The notes under the pieces are model-generated. The model was not told the DNA's origin and searched no databases. It saw nothing but the letters and a program-made list of their open reading frames with translations. The translations under genes were made by a program, and so were the position numbers. From the NCBI GenBank assembly GCA_003508835.1, contig PUFA01000066.1:3968001-4032000 (forward strand): a stretch of 64,000 bases of DNA, given 5' to 3'. This DNA is from Eonycteris spelaea. Taxonomy: Eukaryota; Chordata; Mammalia; Chiroptera; Pteropodidae. Shown piece by piece: positions 43,600 to 53,652 of the stretch (within the stretch, counting starts at the first letter, position 1; each line of letters begins with the position of its first letter).

Positions 43600-46365
43600 G
43601 GTGAGGGTTTTCTCTGTTTGACCAGGATGCTCAATTTCCTAGGATTTGGATAGGTTAATTTGCAGTTAAAAGCCTGGTGAGGATTTTTCAGTGTATGGGG
43701 GCACGAAGTCCAATTTCCTGGCTTAAATTCCTGGAATTCCTCTTATATTTGCAATGGAATATGACAATCCGGAAATCACTGGCCGGCTGTGTTTTCGAGC
43801 GTCCACACTTCCCCGGGACAGAGCGACAGGGTTTCCAAGCCAGCTGCTTCTGGTTCCAGCGTCCGCAAACTGTCGTCATCTCCAGGCCTGATCCGCCCAG
43901 GAGCTAAGACTGCTCGCTTTTCACATTTTTAGAAGGTCGAGAAACAGTCAAAAGAATCTTATTTTTATGGCACATGGGAATTATGTCAATTCAAATTCGG
44001 GGTCGATAAAGGAAATTATTTTGGGTCACGGTTGCCACCATCGTTTACGTAAGTGTCATCTACGGGTGCTGTCATTCCAAACAGAGTCGAGTACTGTCAC
44101 CCCAGAAACCGTGTGACCCCGAAAGCTGAAAATATTCCTTCTTTGCCCCGGTACAGAAAAAGTTGGCTAAATCCAGCTCTGGATGCTAAAGATCTTGATG
44201 AGTTTTTTCTTGACTTTTTTGTTTCCCCCTTTGTTCTTTCTTATTTCATTTTAAAAGATCAAAATTATCCCGATAATTTGCAGGGTAGACTCAGACTATA
44301 CAACCCGATGGGCTTTCTTTGGGAAGCTGTGCGCGGGGTGGGATTAGCTGTAATGCAGAAGCGCTCATGTGAAAGATTCCTCGTAAATGAATTTGGGGAA
44401 CAAAGACCCAGTGGGCAGAGTGGCTGAGGTCTTTCGTCAGTTTTGCAGCTCAAATCATACAGGTACTGACTACCCCTGGCTGCAGTACTGTTCTTTTAAT
44501 GCTTAACTCTGTGACCTCACAAAAATAATTGCCGGGAAGCAAATTTACTTAGCCCTCTGCCTTTATTTGCTGACCAAGGGGCTCAGCTGATAGTCATATT
44601 GTGTATGGAAATGTGGAGGGGAGAGGGAGGGGGAGGAGAAAGAACACAATTTGGCCAGAGAAGATGGATGTACTGAAAGTATTCAAGGGATTTTGTCAGC
44701 TTTCTAATTGGAGTTAGTCCCTTCAAGTTCCCATTGCAGACGTGAAACCTCCCTGGGCCGGGCTCCCTGCCAGAAAGTCCCAGTAAGTTCTTTCTCACTG
44801 GGTTGGCATCTGGCTTTTTAAATCCTGTCATTTTTAGGATTATGATGAATATTACCACTTGTCCGGTGAATAAGCTTTTTCAAATGCTGAGACGGTCTTT
44901 AACCAGAAAGAAGAAGAAGAAGAAGAAAAGAAGTTGATTTAAAAATGATTAGTATGCGTTGGGGTCAGTTGTGACTTTTTTTGAAGTGCACAAGAATTTT
45001 TACTTTCGGATGTATCTACCACGCGTGGCTCTCAATTGGCCTTGGAATTTTACATTCAGAAATGGCATGTTGCATCTGGGAAGAAAACCCTCAAAATGAC
45101 CTTATGGAGCCCATCTCCCCGTTTTAGAAAACACACGGACACGTGATTACAGTGGGATCACAGTGATTTGCGGATTGCCTTGGCGGGCAACAAACGGGGG
45201 AGATTTTTCCAGCCGTTTAATTTTGTAATATCAAAACCTGCGTTGGCTGTGTCTGATGGGAAAAAAAAAAATTAGTATATCGAAAGCAAAAGTTGGCAGG
45301 CCAGACCCAGTCGATGAAGCCCCTCTGAAGGCAATATTGAAAGTGGCCTCCTCAGGAAAATAAAGCACCAGTCAGTCCAACCACCAGATACTGACTGCTT
45401 ATCTTCTCTAATGCATTGAAACTCCTTTTGATGGCTCTCTGCATTCCGATCACAAAGCTCATCTTAGGTAAGCACCTAGAGGAGAAACAAATAGTCCCGG
45501 AGTCTCAGCTTTTGCATTCATGGAATTTTCTTTCCACAATGGAAGGAAACCAGTTAAGCTGGGTGGGGTAGCGTGGGGGTGTGAAGGTGGTTACAATCCT
45601 TTCAAAGGGTGGGGCACAGTGTTCAATTTGCGTGTAGTGCACACACAAAAAGGGTGAAGCGCTTTTTTTCCCTCCCCTGGCTAAAGGGTTGAGAAACAAT
45701 CAAGAGAAGGTTATTTTGTGATGCATGAAAACTGTATGAAATTTACACTTCAAAGTCTATTAGGAAAACTTGATTGCAATGCAGCTTCCAGCCTCTGGAG
45801 CTAAAATAACGAAGCAAAGCAATCCTGTAAGAGAGGGAAACGTGGAAGGTGAATTGGCCTTGCTATTCTCCATTTTTAGCTACCCAATCACGCAGGAAAA
45901 ATCAAAATGTGCACAAGGGAAGATTTCCAGGATTTGTGAGGGTCCTAATCTGCAGGGTCTGCCCTCTCTGCCGCCACAGTGCCTTGTACAACCCTCTGTC
46001 CCCGCTGTCTGGTACAAAATGGGAGAGAAGCAGAGCGCCTCTCTGATAGTAAATGGGAACAGCGTGGCACACAGCAGGCGTTCAAAAAAAAATCTCAGTT
46101 ATCATTCCTATTCTTCATAGGTTGTTGTTAACAGCAATTGTTCTTTTCCTTGACCATCCCCCATTGGGAGTATTTATCAGATTTGAACCAGCATTCAAGT
46201 TATAGGAATTCATCCCATGGATTAACCCCCAGTCCATGTGGCAAAAAATTCTTGGTTTTGGTTGTTTTGAATTCCATACCACGGTGCATGTACAATTTTT
46301 TTCAACTCGGTGTTATTAAAGACATACAAATTTAGGGTGGTATCATTTGGCAAATTGACTCCCTT
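43600..46365. other. Long single-copy stretch, candidate regulatory DNA
   Basis: About 2.8 kb in which I recognise no interspersed repeat, only an (AAG)n run at 44916-44934 and short A runs. No frame has domain content. The part at about 44440-44900 has mixed composition and AT-rich factor-like words ('ttgctgaccaaggggctcag', a RAR- or RFX-like half site). Candidate for conserved non-coding DNA. Confidence 0.35.
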
Positions 46366-47327
46366 TGTATTTTGAAACGTCCCATCCTATCCCTGGTAAT
46401 ATTTCTTGTGCTGGAGTCTACTTTGTCTGATGAGTGAAGCCCTTCCACGTGGTTACGTGTAACATTTGCACGGTGTATTTCTTTCAATTCTTTACCTCTA
46501 ATCTATGTCTCTACATTTACAGCGAGTTTCTTGGAGACAGCATGTAGGCGGGTCTTGCCTTTCTATGCAGCCTTATAATCTCTGATGTTTTCACTGGAAT
46601 GTCTAGGTCATTCACACCTCAAGAATTTTCGATGTGGTTGGAGTTAAGTCCACTGTGTTGATCTTTGTTGTTCATTGTGTCATCTGTTCTTTGTTTCTTT
46701 TTCCTGCCTTCTTTTGGGTTAACTGAGTTATTTTTGAGGATTCCATTTTATCTACACTCTTGGATTATTAACTATATCTTTTTAAATTTTTTTAGTGGTT
46801 GCCGTAGGGCCTATAATACGCATCTTTAGCTTCTCGGGTCTACCATCATATTATAACACTTCTTATGTAACCTAAAAACTTTGTAGCAAAATACTTTCGT
46901 TGCTCTTTCATGTCTTTTGTGCTATATTTGTCATAAGTTTTACTATCACGCATGATATAAACCCTAAAATACTTTATTTTCGCTTTAAATAGTTGATTAT
47001 CTTTACAAAAAAATAAACTCGATTTTCGAACAGTTTTAGGTGTACAGAAAAATTGTGAAGATCACACTGAGCATTCCCACATCCTGTTTCCCTATTACTA
47101 ACATCTTATACTAGGATGGACATTTGTTAAAATGAATAAACCAATATTGATACACTATTATTAACTAAAGTGCATGCTTTATTAAGATTTCTTTAGTTTT
47201 TATCTAATGTCCTTTTTTTTTCCTGTGGTAGCCTGGACTCCTATCCAGCTACCACACGACATTTAGATATCATGATGTCACTTTAGGTTCTTCTTGGTCG
47301 TCAGTTTCTCAGATGTCCATCTTTTTT

Positions 47328-47538
47328 TTGTTGTTTTTTTTTAGGCGAGGCAACCTTGGTTGGTTGATCTCACAGACTGCAAGGACCTTGTCAGCTTACA
47401 ATCATTTAGTTTTTACGCCTCCAGCACCTGGACTTCCTACGTGGCCTCCCATCCAAGTATTAACCAGGCCTGACCCTGCTTAGCTTCCGAGACCAGACAG
47501 GATCGGGCTTCTTCGGGGTGGCATGGCCATAAGATGAC
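47328..47538 (-). mobile_element. 5S-rRNA-derived SINE (fruit-bat MEG-type), with tail
   Basis: Read on the minus strand, a full-length 5S rRNA-like head (47535 down to about 47414) is followed by a roughly 70-bp tail unrelated to 5S (47413-47343) and an A-rich end (T-rich on the plus strand at 47322-47342). Target duplication tgtccatctttttt stands at 47314-47327 and 47539-47552. The 5S internal promoter is well kept: AAGCTAAGCAGGGTC is exact and TTGGATGGGAGGCC has one change from the usual TTGGATGGGAGACC. The head-plus-tail layout and flanking duplication mark a pol III retroposon and not a 5S gene. It matches what I recall of the MEG-R SINEs of pteropodid bats. The exact subfamily is not assigned. 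Confidence 0.85.
47414..47535 (-). pseudogene. 5S rRNA-like module of the SINE
   Basis: About 120 nt, aligned end to end with vertebrate 5S rRNA from the gtctacggccat-type start (here atcttatggccat) to ggtgctgtaggc (here ggtgctggaggc). Several substitutions and no T-run terminator at the normal end show that it does not encode functional 5S rRNA. Confidence 0.9.
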
Positions 47539-49564
47539 TGTCCATCTTTTTTGACTTTGACAGTTTTGAGGAGTACTGGTCAAATATTTTGTAGAATGTG
47601 CTCAATTGGGATTTGTCTGATGTTATATATTTGTGGGAGGAAGACCATAGGAGTAAAGCCATTGTCATTCCAGCATATCGAGGGTACATACAATGAACAT
47701 GACTTTTCACTGTTGATGTTGACTTTGAGTGTTTGGCGAGGTTGTGTTTGTGAGGTTTTTTCCACCATAACATTCCCTCCGCCCTCCCCCCAACCCTCTT
47801 TCCCTGTTGTATGTCAATTATCTTTTAAAGACATTAAAAACGGGGAAAAAAAGAAGTATTTTATATTTATCCTTATATTTACCACTTAGCAGTCTTTGTT
47901 CCTTTGTGTAGATCCAATTTTTTTTTATCTGGTATCGTTTTCCTTCCATTTGAGAATTTTCTTTATCATTTCTTGCAGTGCATTCTGCTGGTGACAAATT
48001 CTCTTTAGTTTGTTTGCAAAAATATTTTGCATTTACTTTTGGAAGGTGTTTTCACTGCGTATTGAATTCTAGGGTTGAGAGTCTCAGCACTTTATTCTTT
48101 CTTTTTCTTTTTCTTTATTTTTTTTCTAGGTTCAGCACTTTAAAGTTGTTCTGTTGTGTCTGGCTTCCATGAGATATGACAGGAAATATAATTCTTCTTT
48201 TTCTTCCTGAATATTCAATGAGTCTTTTTGTTGTTGCTGTTGTTTTCTGAGTGCTTTTAAGATTTTCTCTTAGTCTTTGGTTTTCATGAATTTAATTATA
48301 GTATATCTTGGTGTGGTTTTATTTTTATCCTGTTTTGGGTTCACTTAGTTTCTTTCTTCTGTGCATTGATGGTTCTCATCAAATTTAGAAAAATTTTGAC
48401 TATAATTTCTTCAAATAATTTTTCCACTTCCCTCCTTTTCTCTCCTTATTGTGAGATTGCAGTTACACATATGTCAGAATACTTGATATTGTTCCAGAGG
48501 TCACTATGACTCTGTTTATGATTTTCAATCTTTTTGTCTTTTCTGACCTTCAATTTGGATAGTTTTTTGCTCTATCTTCATGTTCACTGAGGGTTTCTTC
48601 TGTAGTGATTAATCTCCTGTTAATACCCAGTAAATTTTCTACTTCCGATGTTATATTTTTCATCAGTAACAGTTTTAGTTCTTTTCTTTAATCTTGCATT
48701 TCTTTTCTCACTGTTTGTGTTTTCCTTTCATTGAACACAGTGATAATAGCTGTTTTAATGCAAATTGTCTACAAATTCCATCATCTCTTCAATTCTGGGT
48801 CTGTTTCTATTGACTGATATTTTCCCGGTTATGGGTCATATTTTCCTGTTTATTACTTGTCTAGCGATTTTTTATTAGGCCCTGGACATTGTGATTTAAA
48901 TCGTTGAATATCTGCATTTTGTTGTCTTCCTCTGGCCTTTCGTTCCAGCAGGGAGTTAAGGTCCTTGTGGTCGTGTGATCCGTTTGAGGTTTGTTTTTAA
49001 GCTTTGTGAGGACAGAACTAGAAGAGCCTAGGTATACTTAGGGATGTTTAGCCTCACTATGAAGATGTGGCCCTTTTGCGATATCTGCTAAATATCCCGA
49101 GTGATCAATAAGAACTCTCCTATCGGGCTGGTAGGAACTTGAAAAATTTCCAGCCCTGAGATCTTGAATTGTTCAACTTCTAGCTTCTTAGTCACTGCCC
49201 AGTGTTGCGGAATTTTACCCTATGCACGTATCTTAGTAATTAGCAAAGACGTTTACTGTAGCTCTTTTTCTGCGTTGTTCCTTTCTCTCTGGAATTCTAT
49301 CCAACTTCCAGTCACCCTGACTTTCTGAACTCCAATATCTGTCTTCTTAACTTAGTGAGACAGCCATGCTGTCCAAGATAGATACCTCTGTACTCTGCAT
49401 TCTTGAATGTGTGTCTCCAGGCAGAAATCTAGCAATTGCAAGGTTTATCTGTTTTCCTTTTCTCAGACAACCTACTCATAATCTTCCTATTGCCCAATGT
49501 CTGAAAATGTGGGCTTCACAAATCTACTGAAGTTTTTAAATTAAGAAACAAGGATAAGTCCAAT

Positions 49565-49865
49565 CCTTGTTACTCTTGAGAAGCATTGTGTTAAAATATT
49601 GGGTTCATCAACATTTTAAGAATGAATGACTATTTACTTTCTCTATACATCTGGCTTTTATGATGTTACATTTGTTTCTCAGAGGTAGTCACTAAATGCT
49701 TGTTGTCTAGCCAGTATGCTGCGTGGAAGCACAGATTATTTTGTTGAAAAGGTGTTGGGTGTTTCAACCTATGTATTTTGTGGATGTGAAAACCGATACC
49801 CAACATGGCGCCACTTCTTCATTTGGCTCTTGGCCCATCAAACACTCCTGCTTCCTGCTGTAGAG
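49565..49865. other. Unassigned sequence
   Basis: Between the antisense L1 and the LTR-like element. The short frame at 49716-49907 has no recognisable domain. Confidence 0.35.
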
Positions 49866-49869
49866 GAAC

Positions 49870-50375
49870 GATGGACTATGTCAGACTTATTAAGAAAAGG
49901 CATGTGAAAAAATAGTAAACAGAGCCACTTCAAAATGGAGTCGGGGCTGCCATCCCAGAGGAACTGCCTTGTACGTCTTGTGCTTCAAACCTTTGGAATG
50001 AATAGGACAAAATAACCTTTGAACTGGGCCTAAAGCAACGTTGTGCCCCAAAGAACTGTTTGCAAAGATAATACGAAAGCAGATGTTATGTCCACTGGAC
50101 TGATGGCTACTGGACTAAAAATTAAAAATATTGTTCAGAATTAGCATCTCTACGTTAGCTTATTGTGCCAATGGAAATGCCTACCTTCTGTTGATTCAAC
50201 TGTTCCCTTTCCCTGTCTTATAAATACCCCTCACCTCTGTCACCTAATTGGACACTATTTGGGTTTCTGCCTGAATCAGTGCTTCCCAAATAGCTATTCT
50301 TTTTGATATCAAGTCAATACTTGTTGCCGTTCATTTTGGCCTTCTATTTCTAGGTTAAAGGTACAGTATAATGTG
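49870..50375 (+). mobile_element. Probable solo LTR of a class I endogenous retrovirus
   Basis: Shows LTR architecture. A TG start near 49878 is followed by a 'cttcaaaatggagtcggggc' stretch. A TATA-like 'cttataaataccc' at about 50217 is followed by 'tttctgcctgaatcagtgct', and then by 'gttgccgttcattttggcct' before a possible CA end near 50365. No gag, pol or env sequence is adjacent. A clear target duplication is not visible, so the borders are approximate. Confidence 0.5.
50215..50232 (+). promoter_or_regulatory. TATA-like box of the LTR
   Basis: 'cttataaatacccctcacct' has a good TATA match at the position expected within an LTR U3/R boundary. Activity is unknown. Confidence 0.4.
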
Positions 50376-50689
50376 CACAAAGATTGTACTGTATTTTCAG
50401 TTTAAGAGCTTTTTGAGGGTAATTTTTTGACTGTATGTTTTTTTGACTTTCCACACTGACTTCAAAACTAAATTTCCACTTAAGATGCAACTTCACACAT
50501 TGTTCTTCTATAATTTTTGGATATTAAAATTACCCAAAGCCACAGACCATTTTCCTTTCTTCTACCTTATATTGACATAATCTGACAGATTAAGAATATC
50601 TACTTTCAGTCTCAGTTCCTGGAGAATAAAGGTTTTGTTTTAAAAACAAAAGTTTTAATAGTGTTTATAGCTTTTAATTAAGCATGTTC

Positions 50690-51335
50690 ACTTCATTCTG
50701 CAGAGTTATGGCACAGGCGAGCCAAGTTTTATGTACGAGGGTGTGACTCTCAGTGTTGTTTGCAACTGTACGATATTCGAAACAAACTCGATGTTTATCA
50801 GTAGAAATGATTAAGCATATAGTTGTGCCTCTATGAAGAAAAAAAGATGGGATGGTCAAAAAAATGAAGTAGAAAGTTTTTATACTGACATAGAAATTTA
50901 CCTAGAAGAATGCTTTCCAATGGAACTTTCTGTGATAATGTAAAAATTCTACGTCTGCTCAATATGGGAGCCACTTGAAATGTGGTAAATGCAACTGAAG
51001 AACTGAAAGTTGAATTTTATTTAATTTTTTATTTATTTAAATTTAATATTCACATGAGGCCCATGTTAGTTTCCTGGACAGCACACTTCTAGAATGTATT
51101 ATTTCAAGAAAAGGCTAGGCAAAAAATACTGTGAAGAGTATGATCCCCTTAAAAGATTAGAAGTAATGTTTGTTAATTTATACATTTTTTAAAAGCCTGA
51201 TGGAAAATACACCGAGCTAGTAAGAGTGGCTTTCTCTGGGACATGTTATACACTTTCATTTTTAATACCATATATTCAATTTTTTAACTTTTAAATAATG
51301 AGCAGGATTATTTTGAATTGAAAAATAAGTAAACC
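50690..51335 (+). mobile_element. L1ME-type 3' end, interrupted by a hAT-like element
   Basis: Left part: 'ctcagtgttgtttgcaactg' and 'tcgatgtttatcagtagaaa'. Right part: 'gaagagtatgatccccttaa' and 'agagtggctttctctgggac', then an AT-rich tail. The hAT-like insertion at 50905-51095 splits it. Confidence 0.65.
50905..51095 (+). repeat. hAT-like repeat inserted in L1
   Basis: 'tccaatggaactttctgtga', 'atatgggagccacttgaaat', 'gtggtaaatgcaactgaaga', then an AT-rich middle and 'cctggacagcacac'. The most complete of the three copies of this family in the window. Confidence 0.65.
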
Positions 51336-51339
51336 CCAT

Positions 51340-51800
51340 ACAATGAAATCAAACTCTGAAATTTCAAATTACTGAAAGCTGAACAAACAGGTAGCAAGGC
51401 TCACTGCTGTGCTTCTCACAAGGACGAGCATAGAATCGCTGTTCAACAGACGTGAATGAAAGCAGGAGAGGATGATTCAAACTCTTTACCGGGAATTCAG
51501 CATCCAAATAGAAACATGGTCTTCGTTGATACCAAAATACAACCAAGATTTTTTGTTTTGCTTAAAAGAGCACTCTAATTATAAAAGAAGGAAGCCACTA
51601 TTTTCTTTTTCCTTATAATTGTCAGGCCCTCTCCATCCTGAAGTCTAATGATATATGGGGATCAGCTTTGTGAGGATGGCCACTAGGCGAGGAACAGAAA
51701 TCTCTTTTTCCTTCAGGATTGATACAATTGAGTAGATCGACTCTTCTGGGACAGAAGTGGAGGGGACGATAATATAGATCTAAAGGTACCTGATTTAAGG
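51340..51800. other. Unassigned sequence
   Basis: No repeat or gene recognised between the L1 fragment and the chimeric SINE. Confidence 0.3.
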
Positions 51801-51841
51801 AGTTTTCTTTAACTTTATTTATTTTTATTTTATTATTATTT

Positions 51842-51958
51842 ATGCCTACAGCACTTGGTCTTCCTAGGTGGTCTCCCATCCAAGTACTAACCAGTGCCAA
51901 CCCTGCTTAACTTCCAAGATCAGACATCCAGCTTGTTCAGGGTGGCATCGCCGCAGAC
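51842..51958 (-). pseudogene. 5S rRNA-like module of the chimeric SINE
   Basis: Near full-length 5S sequence. The start is tctgcggcgatgccaccctg. Box A is AAGTTAAGCAGGG with one change. The region TTGGATGGGAGACC is intact, and the end is gtgctgtaggca. It differs from the other 5S module in this window at several positions, so the two belong to different source lineages. Confidence 0.9.
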
Positions 51959-52029
51959 CATAGACTGAGGCCCAAACCCAGGACCTTCTGCATGTAAAGC
52001 AGACATGCTAACCGCTACACTTTGGAACT
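51958..52029 (-). pseudogene. tRNA-Val(UAC)-like module of the SINE
   Basis: Closely follows tRNA-Val(UAC). It keeps AGTGTAGCGGTTAGCA (box A region) and an anticodon arm with loop TTTACAT between CTGC and GCAG, so the anticodon UAC is retained (51994-51996). Then comes AGAAGGTCCTGGGTT. Box B is damaged (GGTTTGGGCC in place of GGTTCGAGCC). The 3' acceptor strand no longer pairs, because 5S sequence is fused there, so it cannot be a working tRNA. Confidence 0.85.
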
Positions 52030-52079
52030 GTGTCCTCCTTAACTTTAAAGCTAAATTTATTCTCCCCACTAACTCTAGC

Positions 52080-52600
52080 TGAGGAATCCCAGGGAGTGCT
52101 CTGATTGGCTCAATGTGATCCCCAGTTCATCTCGGAACCAATCAGGGAGGCAATATTGGTAGTAGGTAGGTAGAACAGAGTTCTCTGATTGGCTGATCTA
52201 TGGGTATGTGGGTGAGGGATATACAATAAGGCACCTCGATTGATCCCATAGGTGGGGAGGGAGTTCCCCCAAAGGAAGAAGGTGGCCATGGAAGAAAAAC
52301 CTCACTGGGAAGACAAGAGCATTGCATACTATTGCATAACGCTAATGGCTGCCATTCTTATAGAATCACACAGATATACATATCCTTCTTCCTTGCATAA
52401 AATGCCAAAACTGTTACCTCAGCTACCCACTGCTAACAGGTAATTCAACAGACTTACCCAACTCCAATAGGAGACACCTCGACATCTGGGGGATTCTCTC
52501 TCTCCATTTCAGTATTTCTGGGTGCTGGGCCTTCCCCTGCTGTAGTCTGGATGTGGCTTATCCGGAGCTGGTAGCCTAAGGTCAAATAATAAATTTACTT
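52080..52600 (+). repeat. LTR- or transposon-like stretch rich in CCAAT boxes
   Basis: 'gctctgattggctcaatgtg', 'tcggaaccaatcagggaggc' and 'ttctctgattggctgatcta' supply three CCAAT-type sites within about 100 bp. Later come 'agttcccccaaaggaagaag' and an AT-rich part. This resembles a repeat family seen in mammals with repeated 'ctgattggc' words, but I cannot name it. Confidence 0.4.
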
Positions 52601-52619
52601 ACCTCCAAATGTTTTATAG

Positions 52620-52648
52620 AAGATATATATATATATATTATATATCTG
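52620..52648. repeat. (AT)n simple repeat
   Basis: An AT-alternating run of about 28 bp with one break. Confidence 0.9.
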
Positions 52649-52770
52649 ATGGTTGGGCGGCACCCCCAGAGCTTCTAATGCAATAAGTTCTGGGTGGAGC
52701 CGGAGAGTTTGCATTTATGACACGTTCAGAGGTGCTGCTGGCCTGAGACCAAGGCCTGGAGAACCGCGGC
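52645..52770 (+). repeat. MER20-like hAT-Charlie fragment
   Basis: 'ggcacccccagagcttctaa', 'tgcaataagttctgggtgga' and a terminal 'gcctggagaaccgcgg' follow the MER20/MER5-type pattern. Confidence 0.5.
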
Positions 52771-52774
52771 TTCA

Positions 52775-53450
52775 GGCGGCCATTAGAATAGCTTCAACAA
52801 ACCCTAGTTGTGTGCCGAGCGCATGTAACAAGCCACTGTGCAGGGCACATTCTCCCCCCAGACCTGACCCTGCGTAGCCTCAGTTCACTTCCTTTCCGGA
52901 AGGGCTGGCAGGTGCAGATCAGGACAGACGCTCTATGAATTTGAAAGAGAGCCATCTTTCCATTTGCGTTGGCCAGGGCGGAAAGGGAGCCGGAATGATG
53001 GGCAGGACTTAAACCAGCAAGAGTTGAGGAGAAGGGGAGAAATGTGGCTCTTCGAGGACACTTGTGGTCCCTGTTCCAGAGGGGGTCAAGGAGCGAAGAA
53101 GAGGCCTGTGTTAGCGGAGTTCACAGAGGAGCTCGGCAGGCATGGAGAAAGCTCTCGGGTCTCCACGCAAGTTAACGACCACCCCACTACGAAGGACCCC
53201 CTGCTTGACAAGGAATGAGGGTCCCTGTGGCCAAAATAGGGAAGCTCCAAACCAGAGCGCTCCCTCTGCCCCTGACCAACACTTTCCAGCCTCAGTGGTG
53301 TCAGGACACAAGTTCACTGACGCATGAGACGTACACCCAGCAACCTGCCTAGTGAGGTGGAGTACACAAGTTTGAAATTGGTTCACTTCTTTTTGTTTCT
53401 TTATAAATTAGAGTAGATGCAAAGTTGCCTGTGTAATAACAGCACCCGTT
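52775..53450. other. Unassigned sequence
   Basis: No repeat or gene recognised. GC-richer than its surroundings. Confidence 0.35.
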
Positions 53451-53454
53451 CCCA

Positions 53455-53650
53455 TTTGAGTAATGGGTTTTTAATGTTTATTTTTTTAAATTGGGGGTAT
53501 ATATTTTGATGTGTTTTGACATATGTATCCATTTGTGTCGCCATGACTACAATCAGAATATAGAACACTATCCATTGCCCCGAGGAACTTCTTAGTGCTA
53601 CCCCTTTGTAGCCACATCCTCCTTCCAGTAAAGACTGGAGCTTGTCTACC
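53455..53650 (-). mobile_element. Antisense L1 3' fragment
   Basis: 'gccatgactacaatcagaat' and 'atagaacactatccattgcc' correspond to the antisense 3' region of old L1s. Confidence 0.6.
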
Positions 53651-53652
53651 AG

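Larger units (their letters stand above)
47006..47813 (-). mobile_element. L1 LINE 3' end inserted in the older L1, itself holding a SINE
   Basis: Antisense L1 3' sequence ('cagttttaggtgtacagaaa', 'cattcccacatcctgtttcc', 'acagttttgaggagtactgg', 'attttgtagaatgtgctcaa'). The host L1 word attatcttt is present on both sides (46997-47004 and 47817-47825), consistent with a target duplication, although the flanks are diverged. Confidence 0.65.
46370..49560 (-). mobile_element. Antisense L1 LINE (L1M type), interrupted by a younger L1 3' end
   Basis: Left block 46370-46995 ('ctttgtctgatgagtgaagc', 'cagcgagtttcttggagaca', 'tagtggttgccgtagggcct'). Right block 47827-49560 ('atcatttcttgcagtgcatt', 'ctggcttccatgagatatga', 'aattctgggtctgtttctat', 'ggccctggacattgtgattt'). 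They are one continuous antisense L1 split at the word attatctttt. Non-coding, many stops. Confidence 0.75.
51818..52035 (-). mobile_element. Chimeric tRNA-Val / 5S rRNA SINE (MEG-TR-like)
   Basis: On the minus strand the element starts near 52035 with a tRNA-like module (52029-51958). That module runs straight into a 5S rRNA-like module (51958-51842) and ends in a short A/T-rich tail (51841-51818). A target duplication, ttaacttta with one diverged base beyond, stands at 51809-51817 and 52039-52047. The order tRNA then 5S differs from the 5S-then-tRNA order I recall for fish and amniote SINE3-type elements. It agrees with the hybrid SINE reported from fruit bats. There is no coding capacity; mobilisation would need L1 machinery. 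Confidence 0.85.

Noticed and set aside
47414..47535. A genuine 5S rRNA gene on the minus strand
   Set aside because: It has substitutions, lacks a T-run terminator at the 5S end, continues into a non-5S tail with an A-rich end, and is flanked by target duplications. It is therefore a SINE.
51958..52029. A genuine tRNA-Val(UAC) gene
   Set aside because: Box B is damaged, the acceptor stem cannot pair and the 3' end is fused to 5S sequence.
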